Positions 18,730 to 26,820 of a DNA stretch of 64,000 bases are shown here, piece by piece. Position numbers and translations under genes: made by a program. Source of the stretch: Pseudomonadota bacterium (GTDB lineage Bacteria > Pseudomonadota > Gammaproteobacteria > Steroidobacterales > Steroidobacteraceae); the NCBI GenBank assembly GCA_018241445.1, contig JAFEDT010000011.1:310001-374000 (forward strand), read 5' to 3'. How positions within the stretch are numbered: the first letter of the stretch is position 1; every line of letters starts with the position of its first letter. The notes beneath the pieces are model-generated. The model worked only from the letters and a program-made list of their open reading frames with translations. It was not told the origin of the DNA and did not search any database.

Positions 18730-19481
18730 GCGAGCTGATCCTGGTCAACCAGTCCGGCGGCGTCTGCGAGATCTGCCTCAACCGCCCGCAGAAGCGCAAC
18801 GCAATCACACTCGCCATGTACACGGCCCTGAGCGCGGCGCTGCGGGCGGCGCAGGCCGATGACGCCGTGGGGGTCGTGCTGCTGCGTGCGGAAGGGCCGG
18901 GCTTCAGCGCCGGCAACGACCTGCAGGATTTCCTGGCGGCCGGGGAACTCACCGCCGTCCATCCGGCCATGGATTTCATGCGCACGCTGGCTACCTACGA
19001 CAAGGTGCTGATGGCGGCGGTGCAGGGCAAGGCGGTCGGCATCGGGGTCACATTACTGTTGCATTGCGACCTGGTGCTGGCGGCGCGCGACGCAAGTTTC
19101 TCGCTGCCTTTCGTCAGCCTGGGGCTGGTGCCCGAGCTGGGCAGCACGTTGCTGCTGCCACGCCTGGTGGGTGCGCAGCGTGCCGCCCACATGCTGCTGC
19201 TGGCGCAGCCCTTCGACGCCCCGCGTGCCCAGGAGCTGGGCCTGGTGACGCAGGTGACCGAAGCAGGGGAACTCCTCGCCGCTGCCAGGGCCTGCGCGCA
19301 GGCGCTGGCGGCGCAGCCGCGCGAATCGCTGCTGGCGACACGGCGGCTGCTGCGTGGTGACCCGCGGGAGCCGCTGGCGCGCATTGCCGAGGAAGCGCGG
19401 GTGTTTTCCGCGCTGCTGCGCACCGAGGCCTTCCGCGAGCGCGTCCAGGCCTTCCTTGCCAGGGGGGCCGCGAAGGCCTGA
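18726..19481 (+). CDS. Enoyl-CoA hydratase/isomerase
   Basis: A 251-residue crotonase-fold enzyme. It has the two oxyanion-hole segments [11 protein letters not shown] and [17 protein letters not shown], and one acidic residue in [13 protein letters not shown]. The GND after the first oxyanion loop, and having only one clear glutamate, resembles delta3,delta2-enoyl-CoA isomerases (ECI2/PECI) more than classical hydratases, which need two glutamates. It would act on the CoA ester made by the preceding CoA-transferase, to which it is coupled by a four-base overlap. Isomerase versus hydratase is not settled by sequence. Confidence 0.86.
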   Translation: MSELILVNQSGGVCEICLNRPQKRNAITLAMYTALSAALRAAQADDAVGVVLLRAEGPGFSAGNDLQDFLAAGELTAVHPAMDFMRTLATYDKVLMAAVQGKAVGIGVTLLLHCDLVLAARDASFSLPFVSLGLVPELGSTLLLPRLVGAQRAAHMLLLAQPFDAPRAQELGLVTQVTEAGELLAAARACAQALAAQPRESLLATRRLLRGDPREPLARIAEEARVFSALLRTEAFRERVQAFLARGAAKA

Positions 19482-19489
19482 GGGTACCG

Positions 19490-20086
19490 ATGCCGATCTA
19501 CTCACTGGAACGCTGGACACCGGTGGTTGCCGCGGACGCCTTCGTACATCCGGCCGCGGTGCTGATCGGCGATGTGATCGTGGGTGCGCAGTGTTATGTC
19601 GGGCCCGGCGCTTCGCTGCGCGGAGACTTCGGCCGCATCGTCATGGGCGCCGGTTCGAACGTTCAGGACTGCTGCATCATGCACAGCTTCCCCGGCCAGG
19701 ACGCGCTGCTGGAAGAGGACGCCCACATCGGCCACGGTGCGGTGCTGCACGGCTGCCGCGTATGCCGCGGCGCGCTGGTGGGGATCGGCGCGATCGTCAT
19801 GGACGGCGCGGTGGTCGAAGAAGAAGCTTTCGTCGGCGCGGGCAGTTTCGTGCGCGCGGGATTCGTCGTGCCACGCCGCCACCTGGTCATGGGTGTGCCG
19901 GCGCGGGTGGTGCGCGAGCTGACCGGGAAGGAAATTGCCTGGAAGGCCAGCGGCACGCGCGAGTACCAGGAGCTGGCGCGGCGCTGCAGGATGGGCCTGC
20001 GGGAGTGCGAGCCGCTGCGGGAGGCGGAGCCGGACCGGCCGCGCTTCAGCGACTCACAGGCGGTGCCACTGCATCAGTTGAAGTAG
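19490..20086 (+). CDS. Gamma-carbonic-anhydrase-like hexapeptide protein (PaaY/CaiE type)
   Basis: A 198-residue left-handed beta-helix protein made of hexapeptide repeats ([36 protein letters not shown]). The family's metal-site region is present, with HSFPGQD and HIGHG providing histidines, and the C-terminal helix follows [10 protein letters not shown]. PaaY and CaiE belong to this group and sit in CoA-ester operons; PaaY is a thioesterase that removes dead-end CoA products. Here it ends the operon of M28 peptidase, CoA-transferase and crotonase, eight bases after the latter. A repair thioesterase role is plausible but not shown. Confidence 0.85.
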   Translation: MPIYSLERWTPVVAADAFVHPAAVLIGDVIVGAQCYVGPGASLRGDFGRIVMGAGSNVQDCCIMHSFPGQDALLEEDAHIGHGAVLHGCRVCRGALVGIGAIVMDGAVVEEEAFVGAGSFVRAGFVVPRRHLVMGVPARVVRELTGKEIAWKASGTREYQELARRCRMGLRECEPLREAEPDRPRFSDSQAVPLHQLK

Positions 20087-20144
20087 CTGCACTGTGCGGC
20101 GCCCGCTTGCGTGGCGCCACGGGCGTCGGGCGCGCCGGGCCTGG

Positions 20145-20543
20145 CTATACGCGTTGCAGCAGGGATACGCTGGCGATCCCCAGCAGCGTCATGGCCAGCG
20201 ACCCGAAAAGATGCGCGGCCGCCGCGGTGGCCGCAAGCAGCGTACGTCCCTGTTGCAACAGGGTGACGACTTCGGCCGAGAAAGTGGAGAAGGTGGTCAG
20301 GCCGCCGCAGAAGCCGGTGATCACCAACAGCCGCCACTCCGGCGCCACGGCCGTACCGGCGAACCACGCCAGCGCCGCGCCGACGATGTAGGCGCCGATG
20401 AGATTGGCCGCGAGCGTGCCGGGCGGGATGGCGGGGAAGGCGGCGTTCAAGAGCAGTCCCAGCCACCAGCGCAGCAGCGCGCCCAGGCTGCCGCCCACAC
20501 TGATGGCCACGATGGCTTTCCACATGGCGCGCAAGTCTGACAC
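20145..20543 (-). CDS. crcB: Fluoride channel CrcB (Fluc)
   Basis: A 132-residue protein with four membrane helices and the Fluc signatures: [13 protein letters not shown] in helix 1, [14 protein letters not shown] in helix 2, and [15 protein letters not shown] in helix 3, which holds the phenylalanines and the sodium-binding break. Fluc dimers let fluoride leave the cell. Start ATG at 20543; an internal ATG at 20525 is possible. The gene is divergent from the DUF885 gene, with 66 bases between. No fluoride riboswitch was found in that gap. Confidence 0.93.
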   Translation of the reverse strand: MSDLRAMWKAIVAISVGGSLGALLRWWLGLLLNAAFPAIPPGTLAANLIGAYIVGAALAWFAGTAVAPEWRLLVITGFCGGLTTFSTFSAEVVTLLQQGRTLLAATAAAAHLFGSLAMTLLGIASVSLLQRV

Positions 20544-20561
20544 ATCTGCGGCTGCGGGCGT

Positions 20562-20574
20562 GACGCCTGGCGTC
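20562..20574. promoter_or_regulatory. Palindrome GACGCC-T-GGCGTC in the crcB/DUF885 divergent region
   Basis: Perfect six-base arms around one base, between the divergent starts at 20543 and 20610. It could be an operator or chance in GC-rich sequence. The only -10-like sequence seen nearby is TTATGCT just after it. Confidence 0.3.
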
Positions 20575-20609
20575 GGTTATGCTGCTGGCGAATCGGCAAG
20601 GGAGGTCGA

Positions 20610-22373
20610 ATGGAAAAGTCCCTGACACGCAGTGCCGCCGTGGCGGCGGTCACTGTCCTGCTGGCCACGCTCGGCGGCAGCGGCTGCAGCCGCCAGCAGA
20701 GCGCCGATGCGCGCCTGCGGGCCATCTATGAGCAGGAGTGGAAGTGGCGCAGCGAACAGCTGCCCGGTGGCGAGGACAGCACGCTGCCCATCGCCGATCA
20801 CCTGCCCAGGGTCGATCCGGCCAGCCAGCAGGCGCGGCTGCGCTACTGGGAGCAGACCTTGCGGGCGCTGGATGCCATACCTCGCCGGCGCCTGTCGGCA
20901 GCCGAACAGGTGAACTTCGGTGTCTACCGCGCCCAGATCGAGGTGCTCGCGGCCAACCAGCGCTTCCGCGACTACGAGATGCCGGTCAACTCCGACACCA
21001 CTTTCTGGACCGATCTGGGCTATACGGCGCGCCGGCCGTTCCGCGGCCTCAGCGATTACCAGCACTGGCTGGCGCAGATGCGTGACGTTCCGCGCTACTT
21101 CGACGAACAGATCGCCAACATGCGCGCCGGGCTGAAGCGCGGCTTCACGCCGCCGCGGGTGACCCTGCAGGGGCGCGACGCTTCCATCACGGCGGTGAGC
21201 ACGGCGGCGCCGCAACAGAGCCTCTTCTACACCCCCTTCAATTCGATGCAGGGCATCGCTCCGGCGCGCCAGGCCAGCTTGCGCGCAGATGCGCTCACCA
21301 TCATCCGTGAACGGGTGCAGCCGGCCTACGTCCGCCTGCTTGCTTTCATGCGCGATGAATACATCCCCGGGGCGCGCACCACGCTCGCGGCCAGCGATCT
21401 TCCGGACGGCGCGGCCTACTACCAGGCGAAGATCCGCGAGTTCACTACCCTGGACCTGACAGCGGCGCAGATCCATGCCATCGGCGAGCAGCAAGTGGCG
21501 GAACTGCACCAGCAGATGCTCGCCGTCATGCGCGAGACCGGCTTCAAGGGTGACTTCGCCGAATTCCTCGCCTGGCTGCGCCGCGACCCGCGCTTCTATG
21601 CCCACAGCCCGCGGGAGCTGCTGATGCAGGCGGCATGGATTGCCAAGCGCTTCGACGGTGTCGCTTCGCAATACTTCGGCTACCTGCCGCGGGCGCGATT
21701 CGCCATCAAGCCGGTCCCGGACGACATTGCGCCGTTCTACACCTCCGGCCGCGGCGGCCCGGGCGTCTACCTGGTCAACACCTACGACCTGCCGAGCCGG
21801 CCGCTGTACAACCTGCCGGCCCTGACACTGCACGAGTCCGCCCCCGGGCACGCGTTCCAGATTCCGATCGCGATGGAGCACAAGGATCAGCCGGCGTTCC
21901 GCCAGTTCACCTACATCTCCGCCTACGGTGAGGGCTGGGCGCTGTACTGCGAGCGCCTCGGCGTGGAGATGGGCATCTACGAAGACGCCTACCAGCGCTT
22001 CGGCATGCTGGGTTACCAGATCTGGCGCGCGGCGCGGCTGGTGGTGGATACCGGCATCCACGCCCAGGGCTGGACGCGCGAGCAGGCCCTGGATTACCTG
22101 CGGCGCTACACCGCGCTGCCCGAGCGCGAAATCACCACCGAGGTCGACCGCTACATCAGCTGGCCCGGCCAGGCGCTGTCCTACTACCTGGGGGAGCGCG
22201 CCATCCTGGCAGCGCGCGGGCGCGCCCAGCGGGCGCTGGGGGAGAAATTCAACATCCGCGCTTTTCACGACATGGTGTTGGAGCTCGGCTCGGTGCCGCT
22301 GCCGGTGCTCGAGGCCCGGGCGGAGCGCTTCATCACCGACGGCGGACGTGGACCGTACCCTGACACGGAGTAA
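20610..22373 (+). CDS. DUF885 family zinc-dependent exported protein
   Basis: A 587-residue protein of the DUF885 family. The N-terminus VAAVTVLLATLGGSGCSR is a lipoprotein signal with a lipobox (GSGC). The family's HExxPGH zinc motif is seen as LHESAPGHAFQ near residue 410, followed by a conserved stretch with Glu (AYGEGWALYCERLG) that supplies the third zinc ligand, as in gluzincin peptidases. Members are often annotated as putative dipeptidyl or carboxypeptidases. It is probably a periplasm-facing peptidase, though no substrate is known. The start ATG at 20610 follows GGGAGGT. The gap to psiF is 159 bases and holds an 11-bp-spaced direct repeat. Confidence 0.85.
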   Translation: MEKSLTRSAAVAAVTVLLATLGGSGCSRQQSADARLRAIYEQEWKWRSEQLPGGEDSTLPIADHLPRVDPASQQARLRYWEQTLRALDAIPRRRLSAAEQVNFGVYRAQIEVLAANQRFRDYEMPVNSDTTFWTDLGYTARRPFRGLSDYQHWLAQMRDVPRYFDEQIANMRAGLKRGFTPPRVTLQGRDASITAVSTAAPQQSLFYTPFNSMQGIAPARQASLRADALTIIRERVQPAYVRLLAFMRDEYIPGARTTLAASDLPDGAAYYQAKIREFTTLDLTAAQIHAIGEQQVAELHQQMLAVMRETGFKGDFAEFLAWLRRDPRFYAHSPRELLMQAAWIAKRFDGVASQYFGYLPRARFAIKPVPDDIAPFYTSGRGGPGVYLVNTYDLPSRPLYNLPALTLHESAPGHAFQIPIAMEHKDQPAFRQFTYISAYGEGWALYCERLGVEMGIYEDAYQRFGMLGYQIWRAARLVVDTGIHAQGWTREQALDYLRRYTALPEREITTEVDRYISWPGQALSYYLGERAILAARGRAQRALGEKFNIRAFHDMVLELGSVPLPVLEARAERFITDGGRGPYPDTE

Positions 22374-22419
22374 GCGCAGCGGCGCAGATTAAACTTCTGA
22401 CATGTAGGGTCATCTGGCA

Positions 22420-22439
22420 TGAACGCGCGCTGAACGCGC
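22420..22439. repeat. Direct repeat TGAACGCGC, 11-bp spacing, upstream of psiF
   Basis: TGAACGCGC occurs at 22420-22428 and 22431-22439, that is, one DNA turn apart. CTGACATG also occurs twice nearby (22397 and 22452). Such spacing suits a dimeric activator, but the sequence does not match the PhoB box. Confidence 0.4.
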
Positions 22440-22532
22440 CGTGGCGCGGTCCTGACATGGAGTAACGTCGTCCGGCGGCGTAAGATGGCGCCCTTCCCGC
22501 CATTCCCGGCCGGGTTTTTCAAGGAGCCTGCA

Positions 22533-22904
22533 ATGAGACGTTCGACGTGGCTGGTGGTTGTCGGTGCGGTGTTGGCGGTCGGGGCCGGTCAGGCAGCCCT
22601 GGCGCAGGCGGCGCATGAGAACACCCAGCAGAGCAAGATGAAGACCTGCAATGCTGATCCGAAAGCCAAGGAGTTGAAAGGCGAGGAGCGTAAGGCGTTC
22701 ATGAAGGAGTGCCTGTCACACGAGAGCGCCGCCAAGCCGGCCAAGCATATGAACAGCCAGCAGGAAAAGATGAAGGCCTGCAATGCCGACGCCAAGGGCA
22801 AGGGCCTCAAGGGGGCCGAGCACAAGGCGTTCGTAACCAACTGCCTGAAGGGCGGCAGCGCCGAGGGCGCCATGGCGGAACCTGCCGGGGCGACCAAGCA
22901 CTGA
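22533..22904 (+). CDS. psiF: PsiF-like periplasmic repeat protein
   Basis: A 123-residue exported protein. The signal peptide LVVVGAVLAVGAGQAALAQA is followed by two PsiF repeats, KMKTCNADPKAKELKGEERK and KMKACNADAKGKGLKGAEHK, each with two cysteines that probably pair. PsiF is a phosphate-starvation-inducible protein of unknown function in E. coli; here the same two-repeat form is clear. The ATG at 22533 follows AAGGAG by seven bases, which decides the start. It stands alone between a DUF885 gene and a 225-base non-coding gap. Confidence 0.86.
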   Translation: MRRSTWLVVVGAVLAVGAGQAALAQAAHENTQQSKMKTCNADPKAKELKGEERKAFMKECLSHESAAKPAKHMNSQQEKMKACNADAKGKGLKGAEHKAFVTNCLKGGSAEGAMAEPAGATKH

Positions 22905-22911
22905 CCCGTGA

Positions 22912-22946
22912 GGGGCACGTCGGGTGCGCGGTCACCGGCGTGCCCC
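22912..22946 (+). terminator. Hairpin after psiF
   Basis: GGGGCACG and CGTGCCCC form a perfect eight-base stem with a 19-base loop, starting eight bases after the psiF stop. There is no T-run, so it may rely on Rho or act as an mRNA 3' stabiliser. Confidence 0.45.
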
Positions 22947-22980
22947 CTGGGTATGCGCAGGTGAGAGGTGCGTTGGCCGC

Positions 22981-23004
22981 AGGTGTGTAGTGATATACAC
23001 ACCT
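22981..23004. promoter_or_regulatory. Perfect inverted repeat AGGTGTGTA-N6-TACACACCT
   Basis: Nine-base arms, six-base spacer, in the 225-base gap between psiF and the minus-strand flavin oxidoreductase gene, which both end here. It is not at any known gene's promoter, so it may be an operator for an unseen small transcript, or a hairpin. Nothing else recognisable lies in the gap. Confidence 0.5.
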
Positions 23005-23129
23005 CTGGCGGACGCAGGTATACATCCAGACCAACTCGGCTCCGCCCGGTGCAGCCCGGGCTCCAGACGGGCCCGCGGGCCGCTGGATCAGCTGGGCTGC
23101 ACTCGGCGTCCTGCCGGCCCCGCGTCGCC

Positions 23130-24005
23130 TCAAGCGTGCGCCAGCGGGACGATGAAGCGCTGCGCGAAGTCCGTCATGACGCGCTTCTTTTCCGCCAGGC
23201 TGGAACGTTCCCCCACCGTGTACTTGAACGGGTAGCTTACGCCGCTGCTCATGCCGGCGGCTTCAAGGCGCTGGAAGGTCGCGAGGTCGGGCGGTGTCTT
23301 GAGTCCGACGATGGTCTCGAAGGGCAGGTGCTCCCGCCCCGCCTCGCGCCGCAGCGTGTGCAACTGCTCCAGGATTGCCGGCACCTCCTGCGGGGAATTA
23401 CCCGCTCCTATCCAGCCGTCAGCGTGCCGCGCGGCGCGCCGCAGGGCGATGGCCGAGGCGCCGCCGGTGTAGATCGGCACCGGACGTGAGGGTGCCGGGG
23501 AGATCTGCAGCGCGGGGAAGTCGAGCAGCGCGCCGTGATACTCGACCATGCCGCCGGCCCACAGCTGCGGCAGCACCTGCAGCATTTCATCGAAGCGCCT
23601 GCCGCGGGTGTGGAAGTCCACGCCGTAGATGTCGAACTCATCCTGCATCCAGCCGGCCCCGGCCCCGAGCAGGAAGCGGTTGCCGCTCAGGATCGCCAGG
23701 GTACCGGTGGCGCGGGCGACCTCGAACACGTTGCGCAGCGGCAGCACGTACACCGACACGCCGAAACGCAGGCGCCGGGTCACCGCCGCAATGGCGCCGA
23801 TGGTGGCCCAGCAGTCCGGGTACCAGGCATCGGCCTGCATCGGCGGCCGGCCGTCAGGGGAGTAGGGGTAGGTGGCCCTGACCTCTCGAGGATAGACGCC
23901 GTGATCGCCGAGCAGCACACCCTCGAAGCCGAGTTCTTCGGCGAAGCGGGCCACATCCAGGATCTGCTCCGGCTCCATCCAGGTCAGCATCTGCCAGAAT
24001 CTCAT
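23130..24005 (-). CDS. Luciferase-like flavin-dependent oxidoreductase
   Basis: A 291-residue LLM-class TIM-barrel protein. The start MRFWQMLTW at 24005 is chosen because the barrel begins there (EQILDVARFAEELGFEGVLLGDH) and because it overlaps the glutathione transferase stop by four bases. Other family landmarks are TYPYSPDG, TGTLAILSGNRFLLGAGAGW with the flavin-contact strand, and VDFHTRGRRFDEML. Such enzymes use FMN or F420 to oxidise or monooxygenate small molecules. A paralogue lies at 24845 on the other strand and shares the YPYS(P/S)DGR and TRGRR segments. Which cofactor is used is not clear; a gammaproteobacterium would normally use FMN. Confidence 0.83.
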   Translation of the reverse strand: MRFWQMLTWMEPEQILDVARFAEELGFEGVLLGDHGVYPREVRATYPYSPDGRPPMQADAWYPDCWATIGAIAAVTRRLRFGVSVYVLPLRNVFEVARATGTLAILSGNRFLLGAGAGWMQDEFDIYGVDFHTRGRRFDEMLQVLPQLWAGGMVEYHGALLDFPALQISPAPSRPVPIYTGGASAIALRRAARHADGWIGAGNSPQEVPAILEQLHTLRREAGREHLPFETIVGLKTPPDLATFQRLEAAGMSSGVSYPFKYTVGERSSLAEKKRVMTDFAQRFIVPLAHA

Positions 24006-24727
24006 CGCGCGTACTTCCCGCGGTTGAAGAAACGGTCGAAGGCCTCCGGGTCGGCGCTGCTGAAGGCGCTGCGGTCGCGCTGCAGGAACTGTTCTCCCGA
24101 GGCCACACCCCGCTGCACGGCCGGGCGCTGCGCCAGGATATCGAACCAGCGCGCCAGCGCCGGCCACTGACGCCGCAGCGCGTCCGGCGGGTCCGCCAGC
24201 CACGGAAAAATTGAGGCAGCCGTCCGGATCCACGGCCAGGTAGCAATGTCGGCGATGCTGAAGTCATCACCGCCCAGCCAGGGGGAGGCGCCCAGCCGCC
24301 GATCGAGCACTCCCAGGATGCGCCGTACTTCGCCGCTGTAGCGTTGCGTACTGTAGTCGTTGCCCGCCGGGGCATAGCGGGTGAAATGCACCAGCTGGCC
24401 GAACATCGGTCCCACCGAGGCTACCTGCACCATCAGCCACTGCAGTACCGCGCTGCGTTGCACGGGCTGCGATGGCAGCAGCCTGCCGCTCTTTTCCGCC
24501 AGGTAGATGAGAATGGCGCCGCTTTCAGCCACCGCGAGCGGCGCTTCCCGGTCGTGATCGACGATGACCGGCACCTTGTTGTTGGGGCTGATGGCCAGGA
24601 ACTGCGGGGTGTGCTGCTCGCCGGCAAACACGTTGACATGCTGCGCGCGGTACCCGAGCGCGCATTCCTCGAGCATGATGGTGACTTTCACCACGTTCGG
24701 ACTGCTCATGCCGTAGATGTCAATCAT
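24002..24727 (-). CDS. Glutathione S-transferase, YfcG/nu-type
   Basis: A 241-residue glutathione transferase. The thioredoxin-fold N-terminus reads MIDIYGMSSPNVVKVTIMLE; the Ser-Pro-Asn start is typical of the YfcG/Ure2-like nu class, which uses no classical Tyr or Cys. The cis-proline loop is NNKVPVIVD and the glutathione gamma-Glu site is AVAESGAILIYLAEK. The helical C-terminal domain begins near residue 90. Nu-class enzymes have disulfide reductase or peroxidase activity with glutathione. The start at 24727 is clear. The gene is coupled by a four-base overlap to a flavin oxidoreductase downstream, so they probably work on the same compound. Confidence 0.88.
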   Translation of the reverse strand: MIDIYGMSSPNVVKVTIMLEECALGYRAQHVNVFAGEQHTPQFLAISPNNKVPVIVDHDREAPLAVAESGAILIYLAEKSGRLLPSQPVQRSAVLQWLMVQVASVGPMFGQLVHFTRYAPAGNDYSTQRYSGEVRRILGVLDRRLGASPWLGGDDFSIADIATWPWIRTAASIFPWLADPPDALRRQWPALARWFDILAQRPAVQRGVASGEQFLQRDRSAFSSADPEAFDRFFNRGKYAR

Positions 24728-24844
24728 GGCGCTACCGTGCGGCGGGCCGGCGCTCGCGCGCATCGACCAAACGCGTGAGGCGCCGCCGGGGGCGCCGCGG
24801 CGATGATGGGGCAGGCGCCTGATGAGCCGTTGCCGGGGGTCCGC

Positions 24845-25738
24845 ATGAAGTTCTGGCTGTCGTTGGTGGCGGTGCGTGAAACCGAGCAGCTGGCGCACAT
24901 TGCCGGCAGGGCCGAACAGCTCGGCTTTCACGGGCTGATGGTGGGTGAGCACCTCGTCTGGCCGCAGAATATCCGCACGCGCTATCCCTATTCCAGTGAC
25001 GGCAGGATCTTCGTGCCGCCCGATACACCATGGCCGGATCCGTGGGTGCTGTTCGCGCACCTGGGGGCGGTGGCGCCGCGGCTGCACTTTGCGTCCAACA
25101 TCTACCTGGCGGCCCTGCGCGATCCGCTGACCGTCGCCAAATCCGTCGCTACTGCCGCCGTGCTGACAGGCGATCGCGTGGTGTGCGGCGTCTCGGCCGG
25201 CTGGCTGGCGGAGGAGTTCGAGCTGGCGGGCGTCGATTTCGCCACCCGCGGGCGGCGTCTCGACGACACGCTGTCAACCCTGCGGCGCCTGTGGAGCGGG
25301 GACTTCGTGCCGATGGGTGCGGCCGGGAGCGCCGGTATCATGCGACCGGCGCCGGCGCGGCCGGTGCGGATCTGGTGCGGTGGCGGGGCGCCAGCTGCCA
25401 TGCGCCGCGCCGCACAGCACGACGGCTGGCTGCCACTGCCCATGACTGTACAGCAGGCACATGTGGCGCTGGGGCAGATGCAGGCCCTGCGACGCGCCGC
25501 GGGCCGTTCGCAGAATTCCTTTCAGGTGGCGCTGCCGCTGGCCGAGCCGGTGACCCGCGCTGCGCTGGCGACGCTGGCTGAATGGGGGATCGACGACCTG
25601 GTAGTCATCGCGCCCTGGCTGCCCTCGCCGTGGGATACCCAGGCCTGGCTCGATCCCGGCGACGACATGTCACGGCTCGAGGTGAAGTACAAGGCGCTGC
25701 AGCGCTATGCCGAGACCGCAATGTCACAGGTTCCATGA
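24845..25738 (+). CDS. Luciferase-like flavin-dependent oxidoreductase (paralogue)
   Basis: A 297-residue LLM-class barrel protein. MKFWLSLVAVRETEQLAHIA is the first strand and helix; further landmarks are GFHGLMVGEHLVWPQ, RYPYSSDGR, TAAVLTGDRVVCGVSAGWL and VDFATRGRRLDDTL. The ATG at 24845 is preferred to one at 24803, matching the paralogue at 23130-24005. It is divergent from the glutathione transferase and followed 19 bases later by an EthD-domain gene. Together these look like a small catabolic or detoxifying module. Substrate unknown. Confidence 0.83.
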   Translation: MKFWLSLVAVRETEQLAHIAGRAEQLGFHGLMVGEHLVWPQNIRTRYPYSSDGRIFVPPDTPWPDPWVLFAHLGAVAPRLHFASNIYLAALRDPLTVAKSVATAAVLTGDRVVCGVSAGWLAEEFELAGVDFATRGRRLDDTLSTLRRLWSGDFVPMGAAGSAGIMRPAPARPVRIWCGGGAPAAMRRAAQHDGWLPLPMTVQQAHVALGQMQALRRAAGRSQNSFQVALPLAEPVTRAALATLAEWGIDDLVVIAPWLPSPWDTQAWLDPGDDMSRLEVKYKALQRYAETAMSQVP

Positions 25739-25757
25739 AGGGACAAGCGAGGCAGCC

Positions 25758-26114
25758 ATGATCAAGACCATCGCGTTTCTGAAGCGCCGTGCCGACATGT
25801 CGCGCGCCCGGTTCATCCACCATTACGAGAGCGTGCACGCACCGCTGATCCTGTCGATCGCGCCGCAGGTGTGCGAATACCGGCGCAACTTCATCGTGGA
25901 TGAAGGGGCGATCAGCGCTCCCGGACTGCCGGCGCTGGACTTCGACGTGGTCACCGAGCTGTGGTACCCCGACCGTGCCGCCTACGAGGCCGCGCTGGCG
26001 TGCTTCACCGAGCCCGGTAACGCCGCGCGCATCGCCGCCGATGAGGAGTTGCTGTTCGATCGCTCCCGCACGCGCTTCTACGTGGTCGAAGAGTACCGTT
26101 CGTCACGCGCCTGA
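25758..26114 (+). CDS. EthD-domain protein
   Basis: A 118-residue ferredoxin-like fold protein of the EthD family. The opening MIKTIAFLKRRADMSRARF and HHYESVHAPLI are typical of the family, with the conserved His-Tyr-x-x-x-His, and the end reads FYVVEEYR. EthD proteins form dimers and accompany monooxygenases, for example in ethyl tert-butyl ether or alkyl side-chain breakdown; some isomerise or decarboxylate ring products. It follows a flavin oxidoreductase with a 19-base gap, which suits an accessory role. The last 12 bases overlap the end of the convergent DUF4126 gene. Confidence 0.82.
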   Translation: MIKTIAFLKRRADMSRARFIHHYESVHAPLILSIAPQVCEYRRNFIVDEGAISAPGLPALDFDVVTELWYPDRAAYEAALACFTEPGNAARIAADEELLFDRSRTRFYVVEEYRSSRA

Positions 26115-26732
26115 TGCGGATGGCGGGTTCCCCGGCGCGGCGGGTGTCTTTCTGAACAGCCGTCGCACCAGGCGCAGGGCGAACCAGGCGAACAGCACCG
26201 CGACCGCCACGGCGGCCAGCGGAAACACCAGCGCCAGCAGCGACACGCCCAGCGACCCGCCCAGCTCGCCCGTGGCCACCACGTGATTGCCCAGCCCCGC
26301 GGTCAGCAGGGTCGACTTGGCGCGCAGCAGCGACGTCAGCCCCTGGGTGATTCCCGCCGCACCACCGCCGGCAATGATGGCCGTGGTCCACTTGACCGCT
26401 GGCGGCAGGTCGGTCATCACCGCGGCGCTGACCAGCGTGCCGGCGATGAGGGCGGCCGGTGTGGCAATGGTGTCCAGCAGGTTGTCCACGCCGGGAATGT
26501 AGTAGGCGGCGATCTCCACCACTGCCGCAACCGACAGCATGATCATCGCCGGTGCGGTGGCGAGCCAGGCGAAGCCGCTGCTCAGGTGCAGGTGCCCGAA
26601 GAAGCCCGCCATGCTGACGACCAACAGGGGCAGGAAGACGCGGAAGCCGACCGCGGAGGCGAGTCCTATTCCCAGCGCCACCGACAGCGCCAGGTCGAAC
26701 GCGCCAACGTGAGAAAAGGCGCCGATATCCAT
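26103..26732 (-). CDS. DUF4126 integral membrane protein
   Basis: A 209-residue hydrophobic protein with about five membrane segments (DLALSVALGIGLASAVGFRV, FLPLLVVSMAGFF, PAMIMLSVAAVVEIAAYYI, TTAIIAGGGAAGITQGLTSL, LALVFPLAAVAVAVLFAWFA) and a basic C-terminal tail. GFRVFLPLL and the AYYIPGVDNLLDTI region match the DUF4126 family, which has no known function. The start at 26732 is chosen over an upstream in-frame codon because the protein then begins MDIGAF. It stands between the EthD gene (tail to tail) and a divergent dioxygenase gene. Confidence 0.78.
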   Translation of the reverse strand: MDIGAFSHVGAFDLALSVALGIGLASAVGFRVFLPLLVVSMAGFFGHLHLSSGFAWLATAPAMIMLSVAAVVEIAAYYIPGVDNLLDTIATPAALIAGTLVSAAVMTDLPPAVKWTTAIIAGGGAAGITQGLTSLLRAKSTLLTAGLGNHVVATGELGGSLGVSLLALVFPLAAVAVAVLFAWFALRLVRRLFRKTPAAPGNPPSASGA

Positions 26733-26820
26733 GGCGCAACGGTAACACCCGGCCCGGGCCGGTGCCACGCGGGGGCGCCCACGAGCAGCAGCGTGGTGCG
26801 GGTGCTAGACTTGGCGAAGC

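Noticed and set aside
17485..20086. A carnitine caiB-caiD-caiE operon
   Set aside because: The order fits by type, but the CoA-transferase resembles SUGCT-like enzymes and the crotonase resembles ECI2-like isomerases; no CaiA, CaiC or CaiT is present.
20525..20610. A fluoride riboswitch in front of crcB
   Set aside because: Read on the minus strand, the leader lacks the conserved GAUGG...UUCGCC and pseudoknot segments; only a short palindrome is there.
22397..22414. A Pho box before psiF
   Set aside because: CTGACAT...GGTCAT is spaced by ten, not eleven, and the second half matches the consensus poorly.
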